DNA of 64,000 nt, from assembly GCF_032399705.1 (NCBI RefSeq), contig NZ_CP135922.1, positions 3,472,001-3,536,000 on the forward strand, given 5' to 3'. The stretch comes from Paenibacillus sp. BIC5C1. Its GTDB lineage: Bacteria > Bacillota > Bacilli > Paenibacillales > Paenibacillaceae. The notes beneath the pieces were generated by a model. It was not told where the DNA came from. It searched no databases and was given only the letters and a program-made list of their open reading frames with translations. Positions 44,879 through 54,916 of this stretch are shown here, in pieces. Each line of letters starts with the position of its first letter. The stretch's first letter is position 1. Both the position numbers and the translations under genes were made by a program.

Positions 44879-45101
44879 ATACTCAAACACTTTGCGTCAC
44901 GCTTACATTTTTGTCGAAAAGGTGAAAATCGGACAGGCAATCATGTATAATATGACAAGATACACAAGCTTTGCTCATAAGAGCATTTTGCATAAATGCC
45001 AAAGTTCACTTTGGAATCACTCAATGCAAGATGCTGTGAAGAAAAGAATGTATACGTATTTTTGTAGAGCCCAAACCATCTTTTTGGAGGAGGAAAAGCA
45101 A

Positions 45102-46490
45102 GTGGAATACCGCATTGAGAGAGATACGTTAGGTGAAATGAAAGTACCAGCCGACAGGCTGTGGGGAGCTCAAACGCAGCGCAGCAAGGAGAATTTTCCG
45201 ATTGGTCGCGAGCATATGCCGATGGAAGTTGTACGTGCTCTTGCCATTTTGAAAAAAAGCGCTGCTGCCAGTAACCATAAATTAGGTAAATTGTCCGCTG
45301 CCAAAGCCGATGCAATTGCTTATGCCGCAGATGAAATTATTGCAGGTCGCATTGATGATCATTTCCCGCTCGTGGTATGGCAGACGGGTAGCGGAACACA
45401 GTCCAACATGAATGTAAACGAGGTCATTGCCAATCTGGGTAACCAGCTGCTGGAACAAAAGGGCAAGGAAGAACGTCTGCATCCGAATGATGATGTAAAC
45501 ATGTCCCAAAGCTCCAATGATACATTCCCAACGGCTCTGCATGTTGCAGGAGTACTTGCTGTTGAAGATCAACTCTTGCCGGCAATCGCGGTGCTGAAAT
45601 CCACTTTTGCAGACAAATCGGAAAAATTCAAAGATATTATCAAAATTGGACGTACTCATCTTCAGGATGCAACGCCAATTACACTCGGTCAGGAAATCAG
45701 CGGCTGGGAAGCGATGCTCGATAAGAGTGAACGTATGATCCGCGATAGTGTGAATTATATGAAAGAACTCGCAATTGGTGGTACAGCTGTGGGAACCGGA
45801 ATTAATGCACATCCTGACTTTGGTGATTATACTGCCAAGGAAATTGGCAAGCATACAGGCAAGGATTTCGTATCTGCACCTAACAAATTCCACGCACTTA
45901 CAAGTCATGATGAAGTGGTCTATGCTCACGGTGCAGTTAAAGCGCTTGCAGCTGACTTGATGAAAATTGCCAATGATGTTCGCTGGCTGGCTAGTGGCCC
46001 ACGCAGTGGTCTGGGAGAGATTCGTATTCCGGAGAACGAACCGGGCAGTTCCATTATGCCGGGTAAAGTGAATCCAACCCAGAGCGAGGCGATGACCATG
46101 GTGGTTACGCAAGTAATGGGGAACGATGCGGCGATTGGCTTCGCGGCAAGTCAGGGTAACTTCGAGTTGAATGTGTTCAAACCGGTTATTATCTACAATT
46201 TCCTGCAATCTGTTCAGCTTCTTGCGGACTCCATCGTTGCATTCAATGATAAATGTGCGGTGGGCATTGAGCCGAACCTCGGTCAGATTGAACACAATTT
46301 GAATAACTCGCTTATGTTGGTTACCGCCCTTAATCCGCATATCGGTTATGAGAATGCAGCTAAAATTGCCAAGCTCGCGCATAAGGAAGGACTGTCTCTG
46401 AAAGAAGCAACATTGCAGACCGGTCTGCTTACGGAAGAGCAATTCGATCAGTATGTTGATCCAGCGAAAATGATTGCACCGAAAGCCTAA
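45102..46490 (+). CDS. fumC: Fumarate hydratase, class II
   Basis: The 462-residue enzyme interconverts fumarate and malate in the citric acid cycle. It has [11 protein letters not shown] near the N-terminus, [14 protein letters not shown], the catalytic-region [10 protein letters not shown] and the family signature [13 protein letters not shown]; iron-sulfur cysteines are absent, as expected for class II. The start is GTG at 45102 with GGAGGAGG upstream; the longer open frame upstream has no ribosome site. A -10-like TATAAT lies at 44946-44951 in the 223-nt gap. It is monocistronic with a strong terminator. Confidence 0.95.
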   Translation: MEYRIERDTLGEMKVPADRLWGAQTQRSKENFPIGREHMPMEVVRALAILKKSAAASNHKLGKLSAAKADAIAYAADEIIAGRIDDHFPLVVWQTGSGTQSNMNVNEVIANLGNQLLEQKGKEERLHPNDDVNMSQSSNDTFPTALHVAGVLAVEDQLLPAIAVLKSTFADKSEKFKDIIKIGRTHLQDATPITLGQEISGWEAMLDKSERMIRDSVNYMKELAIGGTAVGTGINAHPDFGDYTAKEIGKHTGKDFVSAPNKFHALTSHDEVVYAHGAVKALAADLMKIANDVRWLASGPRSGLGEIRIPENEPGSSIMPGKVNPTQSEAMTMVVTQVMGNDAAIGFAASQGNFELNVFKPVIIYNFLQSVQLLADSIVAFNDKCAVGIEPNLGQIEHNLNNSLMLVTALNPHIGYENAAKIAKLAHKEGLSLKEATLQTGLLTEEQFDQYVDPAKMIAPKA

Positions 46491-46521
46491 TCAGTCATTA
46501 TCATGCGAACTTCATTCCAAT

Positions 46522-46554
46522 AAAAAAGCGACCTGCATACGCAGGTCGCTTTTT
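46522..46554 (+). terminator. Intrinsic terminator after fumC
   Basis: AAAAAGCGACCTGC pairs perfectly with GCAGGTCGCTTTTT around ATAC. It is symmetric, so it could work in both directions. Confidence 0.92.
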
Positions 46555-46668
46555 AGCTCATGAGGTCTTTGAACTAATGCTTGTCAGTATATACGTATAC
46601 ATATAAACTACATATGCGACTGTTTTTTTTATTGATCGGAATTGTTTATTTCATTGGAGGTTTCTGCG

Positions 46669-49413
46669 TTGTCGAAAAAGAGAAGATTCACGATACGCTC
46701 CAAAATTTTATTGGGCTATCTAATGGTTGTGTTGTTATTTGGTGCCGTTTTGCTGGTGTTATCTGCCCAAATTGATGCATCGCAGAAGGAAATCGATTTT
46801 ATAAGCCACCACGACCTGGAAGTGCATAACCTGACCAATGCAATTGAGAAAAATGTTCTGAATATGGAAACAGGACAGCGGGGATTCATGATCACCGGGG
46901 AAGAAAGTTATTTGGAGCCATACAATCAAGCGCTTACCCAGTGGAACTCCAATTATGCCGAACTGTATGAGCTTGTTAGTGATAACCCATCCCAGCAGAT
47001 GACTCTGGAAACCATCAAAACTCATATTGTCCGCTGGATTGATGTTGCCGGTTCAGCCTCGGTGGCCCTAAAGAGACAAGGAGATCAGGAGAAAGTCATT
47101 GAATTTTTCCATGCCGATCCAGGGAAAAGTGAAATTGATCTGTTAAGATCCGAGTTCGAGAACTTCCGCAATACAGAGTTGCGACTGACGGAAAGCCGGG
47201 TGACCGAGCTCGCAGCACGAAGCTCCACATTGCTTACTATTATGTATACCCTTTGGGCTGCCGTTGCCGGACTATCTGTAGCCGCAGCGCTAGTCATTTC
47301 GGGCAATATCGTCAAAACTCTTCGTGAAGTCAAACATACCATCAGCGACATATCTCAAGGCGGCAATCTCACACAGCGTATTATTGTCCGTACGCAAGAT
47401 GAGGTCGGTGATTTAGGTAAAGAGACGAACTTATTGCTGGACACGGTACAGGAACAGAATCGACTTAAGGATCGGGTTGCCAGCATAGCTACACTCCTGC
47501 AGAACCCTACAAGTTTGGAGGGGCTGTCACGGTTGTTCCTAAACCAAGTCGCGATCCTGCTGGAAGCCCCTTATGGCGTGTTATATGCAATGAAAGAGAA
47601 TCGTCTCATTCGTGTAGCTGCGTATGCGGCAGATGGAGAGAAAGAGCGTTCCCTCGGTAAAGTATCCGTTGCACCGGGCGAAGGATTAGTCGGTCAGAGT
47701 GCGATTGAGAAGCGAGTTTTGCAGATGAACGACTTGCCTCAAAATTATATTCGCATCTCATCGGGACTTGGTGATGCGTCAGCTGCATCACTCACGGTAG
47801 CTCCGGTGGTATTTGAAGGTAAAACAATAGCTGTAATCGAACTGGCTTCCATGAAGCAGATCGAACCAAAGGAAACAAAGCTGTTAACCGAACTCATAGA
47901 AATCTTCGGTGTCTCGCTTCATTCCACCGTAACACGCATGGAATTACAGCATTTGTATGATGAATCACAGGTGTTGAATGAAGAATTACAGACACAATCG
48001 GAGAAACTGCAGGCACAGACCGAAGAGATGGTGTCCCAGACGGAAGAATTACATATGCAGACAGAGGAACTGCACATGTTGAACGAGCGGCTGGAAATGC
48101 AGAAAAATGCGGCTGAGACATCTGCTAGCGAACTTGCAGAAGTAGCCGATCAGTTACGGACAAGCTCTGGTTATAAGTCTGAGTTCCTGGCGAATATGTC
48201 GCATGAACTGCGTACCCCGCTGAACAGTATGCTGATTCTGTCCGAGATTTTGGCTGAAAACAAACATCAGCACTTAAATAGTGAGGAACAGAAATATGCT
48301 TCGGTGATCCATGCATCAGGTAAGGACCTCTTGAACCTGATTAACGACATTCTCGACCTTTCCAAAGTGGAGGCAGGGGAGATGGAAGTGGATTTGGATG
48401 ATGTCTATCTTGGAACCCTACCGGAAGCGATGAATCAATATTTCCTGAAAACGGCGGAGCAAAAAGGAATTGATTTCCGGATTCAGCTTCAAAGTCCTCT
48501 GCCGGAAACGATTGTTTCCGACGAGATGCGGTTACACCAGATTTTACGGAATTTGCTCTCCAATGCATTTAAGTTTACCAATGAAGGGGAAGTAGCCTTA
48601 ACCATCTCCAGAGTGAGTCTGTCCAATCCTGAAGCGAACGGAGCAGAGACGGATGTTATAGCCTTCTCGGTTAGTGATACCGGGATTGGCATTGCGGACA
48701 ACAAACTGCTGCAGATCTTTGATGCTTTCAAACAGGCAGATGGGGCCACAGCTCGAAAATACGGGGGAACCGGACTGGGACTGTCGATCTCTCAATCCCT
48801 TGCCAATCTGTTGGGAGGATCAATCTCGGCAACAAGTCGTGAAGGACAAGGAAGTGTCTTTACCCTATTCCTCCCGCTTAGAAGGGAAGAGCCTGAGGTT
48901 GTGCAAAACTCCAGATTGTTCTTGAACGAGGTTGCCGTGACTGCTCCTGAAACCAACAAAGCTTCAGGTGAGAATTCAACAAACGTCGAGATGTTTCTGA
49001 CTCCACTTGAAGAATCATTATTGAATGGCCGCCAGGTTCTTGTTGTCGATGATGATATTCGAAATGTATATGCCTTGGCCAATGCCCTTGAACAGTATGA
49101 CATGAAGGTGATTACAGCTCAGAATGGCTACGAGTGTCTGGAGATGTTAGAGAGCGGAGAAGCGAATCCGGATATTATCTTGATGGATATCATGATGCCA
49201 GAGTTGGATGGGTATGAAACCACTCGCCAAATCCGTGAGAGATTAAATCTCAAGCAGCTCCCTATTATTGCTTTGACTGCCAAAGCCATGAAAGAAGATC
49301 GTGATAAATGTATAGCGGCAGGAGCCTCAGATTATATTAGCAAACCGCTCAATATGAAAGAGGTACTGTCCCGGATGAAATTGTGGCTGAGTCACGAAAC
49401 ATTGGGAATCTGA
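46669..49413 (+). CDS. Hybrid sensor histidine kinase (CHASE3-HAMP-GAF-HisKA-HATPase-REC)
   Basis: A 914-residue membrane protein. From the TTG at 46669 (GGAGG 8 nt upstream): TM1 about 12-33, a CHASE3-like extracytoplasmic domain, TM2 about 190-212, HAMP, GAF about 280-415, a coiled coil rich in QTEEL repeats about 425-490, HisKA with His512 (NMSHELRTPLN), HATPase (N box LLSNAFKFTNEG; G boxes DTGIGI and GGTGLGL) and a C-terminal receiver with the VVDDD pocket and Asp840 (LMDIMMPELDG). It senses an unknown signal and may feed an internal phosphorelay. No separate response regulator or HPt gene is adjacent. Confidence 0.92.
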   Translation: MSKKRRFTIRSKILLGYLMVVLLFGAVLLVLSAQIDASQKEIDFISHHDLEVHNLTNAIEKNVLNMETGQRGFMITGEESYLEPYNQALTQWNSNYAELYELVSDNPSQQMTLETIKTHIVRWIDVAGSASVALKRQGDQEKVIEFFHADPGKSEIDLLRSEFENFRNTELRLTESRVTELAARSSTLLTIMYTLWAAVAGLSVAAALVISGNIVKTLREVKHTISDISQGGNLTQRIIVRTQDEVGDLGKETNLLLDTVQEQNRLKDRVASIATLLQNPTSLEGLSRLFLNQVAILLEAPYGVLYAMKENRLIRVAAYAADGEKERSLGKVSVAPGEGLVGQSAIEKRVLQMNDLPQNYIRISSGLGDASAASLTVAPVVFEGKTIAVIELASMKQIEPKETKLLTELIEIFGVSLHSTVTRMELQHLYDESQVLNEELQTQSEKLQAQTEEMVSQTEELHMQTEELHMLNERLEMQKNAAETSASELAEVADQLRTSSGYKSEFLANMSHELRTPLNSMLILSEILAENKHQHLNSEEQKYASVIHASGKDLLNLINDILDLSKVEAGEMEVDLDDVYLGTLPEAMNQYFLKTAEQKGIDFRIQLQSPLPETIVSDEMRLHQILRNLLSNAFKFTNEGEVALTISRVSLSNPEANGAETDVIAFSVSDTGIGIADNKLLQIFDAFKQADGATARKYGGTGLGLSISQSLANLLGGSISATSREGQGSVFTLFLPLRREEPEVVQNSRLFLNEVAVTAPETNKASGENSTNVEMFLTPLEESLLNGRQVLVVDDDIRNVYALANALEQYDMKVITAQNGYECLEMLESGEANPDIILMDIMMPELDGYETTRQIRERLNLKQLPIIALTAKAMKEDRDKCIAAGASDYISKPLNMKEVLSRMKLWLSHETLGI

Positions 49414-49449
49414 TCCTTTCCGTTTGTAATTCAACATGTATCAACTCGA

Positions 49450-49513
49450 AAAATAAAACCTATGCCAGTTGCGCAACGATTGCTGCAATTGTGTGATGGG
49501 TTTTATTTTTTTT
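49450..49513 (+). terminator. Terminator after the hybrid kinase
   Basis: AAAATAAAACC pairs with GGTTTTATTTT over a loop containing smaller stems, followed by a T run. Confidence 0.75.
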
Positions 49514-49669
49514 CATGTAAGCTATTCAAAAGAAAATGATGTTATAATACTTAACAACATTCAAGATTTATTTCAATAAAATGGTTAAAATCAAGTGTTA
49601 CACCTTTGCTTAGATCCGGATAAAGGATATAAACTGCTCTACGCGTTATATATATGGGAGGTAATGTCC

Positions 49670-51292
49670 ATGCAGCTTACGGTTAAAGAAGCTTTACAGG
49701 TGTACCCGTTGTCTGAGGCCAGACTGGTTGCAGGTGGGGAAGGGACTTCGCGGATGATGAAATCCGTTAACGTCATGGACGCTCCAGATATAGCGGATTG
49801 GATCAAATCCGGAGAACTGCTGTTCACAACCGCATTTATTATGAAAGACAACGAGACCGATGCACTTCGTTTGATGCGCCGTCTGAACGAACGTGGTTGT
49901 GCCGGATTAGGCATTAAATTGGGCCGCTTCTGGCAGGCCATCCCGCAAGGAATTATCGAAGAAGCAGATCGACTGCGGTTGCCGCTGCTGGAACTGCCGT
50001 TCCAGTTTACATTTTCGGATCAAATGAATGCGTTATTCAAGGCTGAACATGAACGCAGCAATCGTTTACTGCACGAGGTGGTTCAAAAACAGAAAAAATT
50101 GATGCAGTTTGCATTGCAGCAGCAACAGCATCGGAATGTATTTGCCGAACTTGCTACCGTGTTAAATTATCCACTTGCGGTTATTGGCTCCCGCGGCCAT
50201 GTGCTGTATGGAAGTGAAGGCATTTCAGGAGATGCAGTAGTACAGGGTTGGCCCTGGAAATCCGTCATGCACCGTGTGAAATGGAATCAGGGAAGTTGCC
50301 ACCGGGTACCTATCAAGCAGAATGATGAAGAATACGGATTTTTACTCGTCTTTACAGACTCGGCGCTGTCACTTAGAGCTGAAGAAGAATTGTTTCAGCA
50401 GGCTGCGGATGTCCTGGCCTTCTATATGGATATGACCTATCGAGAACACATTAACCCCACGGTTCAGGATGAGATGCGCACGCTGTTAACCCAATATCTA
50501 GATAACAAAATGACGGTAGATGAACTCACCAAACTTAGCGAGAATAAAGGCGTTCATTTGTTCCAGGGGACTTATCAATGTGTGTTGATCACGCTGGAGC
50601 CATCTGTTTTTGCAGAAGGGAAGCTGCTGAAGCAGATCCATCGCGAGTTGCAGTACAATCCACTGATGCAATTCACGGCCTCGCAGCATTTTCAGATCGA
50701 AGATGGCATATTATCCATCTATACCTGTCCAACAGGGCGGGATTATGGAGAAGAATTATCAGCATTCCTGCTAAATCGGTTCAGTGATGTTCTTGCAGCA
50801 CAGGAAGCTAAGCGAGCATCTGCACCACGGTTCTGGATCAGCAAAATGAAGCATGAACCGAAGTCGCTGCGCGAGGCCTATCAGGAATGTCTAGATACGC
50901 GTCAACTGGCTCGCCGATTTGGTATGAAGGATCGGGCTCTCCAGTTTGAGATGCTGGAATTCGCCTATGTGTTCCAACATGTTCCGGATAACATCATGGA
51001 GAATTACTGCAATAAAGTACTTGAGCCCTTATTGGCTAGGGATGGTGATCCCAATCAGGTGCTGATGAATACATTGGAATCATTTATCGAGAATGATGGA
51101 CTCATTAACGAAGCTGCCAAGCAGCTGTTTGTGCATCGAAACACTGTTACCTATCGGATGGAGAAGGTCGGAAGTTTGCTGCAAATGGACTTTAAGAAGA
51201 CGAATGATCTTTTGAAATTAAAGCTGGTGTTCACCTTCCGCAAGTTTGTGCGGGATAAAACCTCGGCAAGACCTCATTCGCAGCATCATTAA
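49670..51292 (+). CDS. pucR: PucR-type purine catabolism regulator
   Basis: The 540-residue regulator has the PucR sensor domain at the N-terminus (LTVKEALQVYPLSEARLVAGGEG; NVMDAPDIADWIKSGELLFTTAF), a middle GGDEF-like/CdaR region and a C-terminal PucR helix-turn-helix (NTLESFIENDGLINEAAKQLFVHRNTVTYRMEKV). In B. subtilis PucR activates puc genes and senses ureides such as allantoin. GGGAGG precedes the ATG at 49670. Its place at the head of the puc cluster supports that role. A perfect TATAAT lies at 49543-49548. Confidence 0.93.
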   Translation: MQLTVKEALQVYPLSEARLVAGGEGTSRMMKSVNVMDAPDIADWIKSGELLFTTAFIMKDNETDALRLMRRLNERGCAGLGIKLGRFWQAIPQGIIEEADRLRLPLLELPFQFTFSDQMNALFKAEHERSNRLLHEVVQKQKKLMQFALQQQQHRNVFAELATVLNYPLAVIGSRGHVLYGSEGISGDAVVQGWPWKSVMHRVKWNQGSCHRVPIKQNDEEYGFLLVFTDSALSLRAEEELFQQAADVLAFYMDMTYREHINPTVQDEMRTLLTQYLDNKMTVDELTKLSENKGVHLFQGTYQCVLITLEPSVFAEGKLLKQIHRELQYNPLMQFTASQHFQIEDGILSIYTCPTGRDYGEELSAFLLNRFSDVLAAQEAKRASAPRFWISKMKHEPKSLREAYQECLDTRQLARRFGMKDRALQFEMLEFAYVFQHVPDNIMENYCNKVLEPLLARDGDPNQVLMNTLESFIENDGLINEAAKQLFVHRNTVTYRMEKVGSLLQMDFKKTNDLLKLKLVFTFRKFVRDKTSARPHSQHH

Positions 51293-51388
51293 TCGGTCGA
51301 CAAACCTTAATACTCATATCCAGTTATGATCATAATCATTATCCCTAACAAGGTTTGTGCAGCATAACAATGAAGCAGGCATGTCAGA

Positions 51389-51426
51389 TAAAACCGTACT
51401 TCCCTTGAGAAAGTGCGGTTTTTTTG
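51389..51426 (+). terminator. Intrinsic terminator after pucR
   Basis: AAACCGTACTT pairs with AAGTGCGGTTT around a 9-nt loop, followed by seven Ts. Confidence 0.85.
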
Positions 51427-51477
51427 CGCTTTTCATTACATTTGAACAACCAAATCCCGTGCACTACTAACAAATCA

Positions 51478-51493
51478 CATAACTGATGTTATG
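51478..51493 (+). promoter_or_regulatory. Palindrome upstream of pucL, candidate operator
   Basis: CATAAC-TGAT-GTTATG is a perfect 6+4+6 palindrome 94 nt before the pucL start. TGATGTTAT within it also occurs upstream of pucR (49537-49545). A role as a PucR or nitrogen-control site is a guess. Confidence 0.35.
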
Positions 51494-51586
51494 TTATATT
51501 ACAAAATTGCGTAAATATTGTTGTCGCTGTACGAAGAGACAACTAAAATGAAGAACAATAATCCACAGAAGACCGGAGGTTCTAAC

Positions 51587-53092
51587 ATGGGCGACTTCAT
51601 TAAACTCGTTAACAACTGGTCTATAACCCAGTTCGTGCATACGTTTGGCGGACTATTCGAAGAATCACCTTGGGTGGCGGAGCGTTCTTGGCCTTCGCGG
51701 CCATTCGACTCTTTTGAACACATGATGAACGTGATGAAGAACGTGGTTCAGACATCCAATGAAAAGGTGAAGTTGCAACTGCTTTGCAATCACCCGGATC
51801 TCGGTGCGCGAATCAGCATGAGCAGCAATTCCGTTCAGGAACAGGCTGGTGCAGGGCTGAATTCACTTTCGGTGGAGCAATATAACGAGCTTAGTAAATT
51901 AAATAAAGAATATACAAGCCAATTCGGCTTTCCTTTTATATTGGCCGTGAAAGGTCACACAGCTCAGTCCATCCTGGAGTCCATGCGGAACCGCAATCAG
52001 AGAGGAAGAGAGGAAGAATTTCAGACCGCCCTGAAGGAAGTGTTCAAGATTGCTTCCATTCGATTGGAGCAGTGGCTGCTACAGATTGGTCATGAACATG
52101 AATTTGAATTAAAGCCACCCGAAATAAAGCAGCGGACTATGTATTACGGCAAAGGGGATGTATGGATGTACCGTTCATACGCCAAACCGTTGACGGGTAT
52201 TCAGGCCATTCCGGAATCTCCATTTACTGGACGCAATAATATCCTGTTCGGATTAAACATTAAAGTAGCCGTGCAAGGCGACGAATTTCTGCCTTCTTTT
52301 ATCGAAGGAGATAATTCTCGCGTCGTTGCAACGGATTCAATGAAGAATTTCATCCTGAAACATGCTGCGGATTACTACGGAGCTACGGTGGAAGGTTTTC
52401 TCGCTTACGTCAGCCGACGTTTTCTGGAGACATATCCACAGATGATCAAAGTGCAAATGACGGCAGATCAGATTCCTTTTGAAGATGTGCCTGTTCGCAA
52501 AGAAGGAAGCCTTCGTGCAAGCGAGCTGGTATTCCGTTATTCCCAGAATGATCGCGCGACGGCAGCAATTGAAGCGCAGCGAAAAGGAAATCAGGTCGAG
52601 CTGAGCAATCATTTCAGTGGTGTTGCAGATATCAGACTTATTAAGGTAAAAGGCAGTGAATTTGCCGGTTTCGTCAAGGATGAGTACACCACCTTACCCG
52701 AGTCATGGGACCGTCCGCTCTTCATTTTCCTGAATATCAATTGGCGTTACGAGGACCCGAGAGATGGCATGGACGATCAGCTCGGACGTTATGTAGCGGC
52801 AGAGCAAGTACGAGATGTAGCTGCTGCCGTATTCCATGCGTGGCGTTCGGCATCCATTCAGCATCTGATTTATCAGATTGGACTAAGGCTCTTGCGGAGA
52901 TTTGGACAGCTCAGTGAGGTTTCATTTGAATCCAACAATCGGACATGGGAAACGGTGCTGGAGGAAGTAAAAGAAGGAGAAGGCAAAGTATTTACCGAGG
53001 CCAGACCTCCTTATGGGTTTCAGGGCTTTTCAATGACAAGAGATGATCTAGAGGTTGACAATTCGGGCTCGAAAAAAGAAAGGGAGGCATGA
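51587..53092 (+). CDS. pucL: Bifunctional OHCU decarboxylase / urate oxidase
   Basis: The 501-residue protein joins two enzymes, as in B. subtilis PucL. Residues 1-165 are OHCU decarboxylase (catalytic-type His69 in LCNHPDLG; FGFPFILAVKG). The rest is cofactor-free urate oxidase (RTMYYGKGDVWMYRSYA, SRVVATDSMKNFILKHA, RRFLETYPQ). The urate oxidase makes 5-hydroxyisourate; after PucM acts, the decarboxylase yields S-allantoin. GGAGG precedes the ATG at 51587. Its stop overlaps the pucM start. It is the first gene of the tightly packed ureide operon. Confidence 0.95.
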   Translation: MGDFIKLVNNWSITQFVHTFGGLFEESPWVAERSWPSRPFDSFEHMMNVMKNVVQTSNEKVKLQLLCNHPDLGARISMSSNSVQEQAGAGLNSLSVEQYNELSKLNKEYTSQFGFPFILAVKGHTAQSILESMRNRNQRGREEEFQTALKEVFKIASIRLEQWLLQIGHEHEFELKPPEIKQRTMYYGKGDVWMYRSYAKPLTGIQAIPESPFTGRNNILFGLNIKVAVQGDEFLPSFIEGDNSRVVATDSMKNFILKHAADYYGATVEGFLAYVSRRFLETYPQMIKVQMTADQIPFEDVPVRKEGSLRASELVFRYSQNDRATAAIEAQRKGNQVELSNHFSGVADIRLIKVKGSEFAGFVKDEYTTLPESWDRPLFIFLNINWRYEDPRDGMDDQLGRYVAAEQVRDVAAAVFHAWRSASIQHLIYQIGLRLLRRFGQLSEVSFESNNRTWETVLEEVKEGEGKVFTEARPPYGFQGFSMTRDDLEVDNSGSKKEREA

Positions 53093-53469
53093 TGCCGGTG
53101 GCTGGAGGACGGATTACCACGCATGTGCTGGATACTTCCAAGGGTGTTCCGGCCGCAGGTGTGCGGATTGAACTTTTTATATTGCATAGGGATGGCGAAA
53201 AGGAAAACAAAATGAAAGTTGCTGAATCGTTGACCAATGCCGATGGGCGTCTGGATGCACCGTTGCTTGAAGGTGGGAAGCTTGAGCAAGCGGTCTACGA
53301 GCTTCAGTTCAACGTTGAGAGTTATTATGCACAGCGACCATTTGAAGAATTAGGGCAGGTATTATGGACGGTTGTACCGATTCGGTTTGCCGTTTCCGAT
53401 GATGCAAGTCACTACCACATTCCTTTGTTGATTGCGCCAGGAGGTTACAGTACATACCGGGGAAGCTGA
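53089..53469 (+). CDS. pucM: 5-hydroxyisourate hydrolase
   Basis: The 126-residue transthyretin-like protein has an N-terminal ITTHVLD motif, a middle Arg in VVPIRFAV and the C-terminal YRGS signature, the three sites that form the active site of HIU hydrolases. It opens 5-hydroxyisourate to OHCU between the two PucL activities. ATG 53089 overlaps the pucL stop by 4 nt; ATG 53092 is an equally plausible start after AAGGGAGG. Confidence 0.95.
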   Translation: MMPVAGGRITTHVLDTSKGVPAAGVRIELFILHRDGEKENKMKVAESLTNADGRLDAPLLEGGKLEQAVYELQFNVESYYAQRPFEELGQVLWTVVPIRFAVSDDASHYHIPLLIAPGGYSTYRGS

Positions 53470-53509
53470 AATATACGAATCCGGTTCTGATCAAGGGAGG
53501 GTCATCCAT

Positions 53510-54916
53510 ATGACAAGATTAGACACGATCATCCGGGGGGCCCGGGTTGTATTGAGAGATAGCGTGGAAGAACTGGATATAGGGATTACTGGTGAAAAAA
53601 TATCGGCTTTATCCTCACAGCTGGTGGGTGATGAAGATACTGAAATCATAGAAGCAAATGGCCTTACTGTAATGCCGGGAGCGGTGGACATTCATGTTCA
53701 CTTCAATGAACCCGGACTGGAGAGCTGGGAGGGATTCAGATCTGGATCAGCGTCACTGGCTGCTGGCGGAATTACGACGTACGTTGATATGCCGCTTAAT
53801 GGTGTCCCCCCAACGATAAGACCGGAGGCATGGGAGTCGAAAATGAAAGCAGCCAACGGTCAGTCCTATGTTGATTATGCGTTCTGGGGAGGACTTGTTC
53901 CCGGCAATCAGGGCGAGCTTGCGCCTTTGGCTGAACTGGGGGCGGCGGGATTCAAGGCATTTATGTCCGAACCTGGCGGCGAAGGGGATGACATCTTCGC
54001 CAGAGCGGATGACGATACACTTTTAAATGGCATGTATGAGATAGCAAAACTAAACCGTGTGCTGGCGCTTCATGCCGAAGACGAGACGATGGTTGCTGAA
54101 CTGGGGGCCAGGAGTATTGCAGATGGACGAATTGGCCCGATGGATTACGTACAATCTCGCCCAGCAGAAGCAGAGGTTAAGGCGGTGTCCCGAGCACTGC
54201 AACATGGGGAGCAAACCGGATGTGCGCTGCATTTTGTTCATATCAGTACACGGGAAGCGCTTGATCTGATTGCAGAAGCAAAACAGCGCGGGCTGGATGT
54301 AACTTCTGAAACATGTCCCCATTACCTGACTCTGACAGATGAGGAAGTTGTCCGGTTGGGAGCTGTAGCCAAGTGTGCGCCGCCATTGCGGAGTCAGGCT
54401 GAACAAGATCGGTTATGGGATGCGCTGGCAGCAGGTCTAATTGATGTTATTGCATCCGACCACTCACCCTGTCCGCCATCGATGAAACAATCTGATAATT
54501 TCTTTGAAATCTGGGGTGGCATCTCGGGTGCGCAAAGCACGCTGCTGCTCATGTTGGAGGAAGGACATCTTCAGCGAAGTGTAGCCCTTCCGTTGCTCGG
54601 AAAAGTCCTGGCTCTGCAACCTGCCCGAAGGCTCGGGCTTGAGAGTAAAGGTGAGATCGCCATTGGCAAGGACGCGGATCTGGTACTAATTGATTGGGAG
54701 AAGAGTACAACCTTAAATACGGATGATCTGCACTACACACATAAACAGAGTCCTTATGTGGGACGCACTTTTTCCTGCAGCATTGGAGATGTGTTCTGCC
54801 GGGGCACACGAGTATATAGTTCAAAAACAGGATTATCGGATGAACCTGTGGGACGGTTTATCCGTGCTTACTCATCTGTTCCGGTTGGTGTTGAAGGAAC
54901 GGAGGGGATGTCATGA
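53510..54916 (+). CDS. pucH: Allantoinase
   Basis: The 468-residue cyclic amidohydrolase opens allantoin to allantoate. It has the HxH metal motif in DIHVHFNEPG, the GFKAFMSEPG stretch with the metal-bridging Lys, His in LALHAED, His in HFVHIST and Asp in IASDHSPC. AAGGGAGG precedes the ATG at 53510; the frame extends further upstream over the pucM end but without a ribosome site. It overlaps pucF by ATGA. Confidence 0.95.
   Translation: MTRLDTIIRGARVVLRDSVEELDIGITGEKISALSSQLVGDEDTEIIEANGLTVMPGAVDIHVHFNEPGLESWEGFRSGSASLAAGGITTYVDMPLNGVPPTIRPEAWESKMKAANGQSYVDYAFWGGLVPGNQGELAPLAELGAAGFKAFMSEPGGEGDDIFARADDDTLLNGMYEIAKLNRVLALHAEDETMVAELGARSIADGRIGPMDYVQSRPAEAEVKAVSRALQHGEQTGCALHFVHISTREALDLIAEAKQRGLDVTSETCPHYLTLTDEEVVRLGAVAKCAPPLRSQAEQDRLWDALAAGLIDVIASDHSPCPPSMKQSDNFFEIWGGISGAQSTLLLMLEEGHLQRSVALPLLGKVLALQPARRLGLESKGEIAIGKDADLVLIDWEKSTTLNTDDLHYTHKQSPYVGRTFSCSIGDVFCRGTRVYSSKTGLSDEPVGRFIRAYSSVPVGVEGTEGMS

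Noticed and set aside
44817..45101. A 95-residue N-terminal extension of fumarase
   Set aside because: The extension overlaps the epimerase gene, lacks a ribosome site and is unlike class II fumarases; GTG 45102 has GGAGGAGG upstream.
45282..46442. A 386-codon open frame opposite fumC
   Set aside because: It lies wholly antisense to a well-conserved enzyme gene, has no ribosome site and its translation (rich in Cys, His, Arg) resembles no protein.
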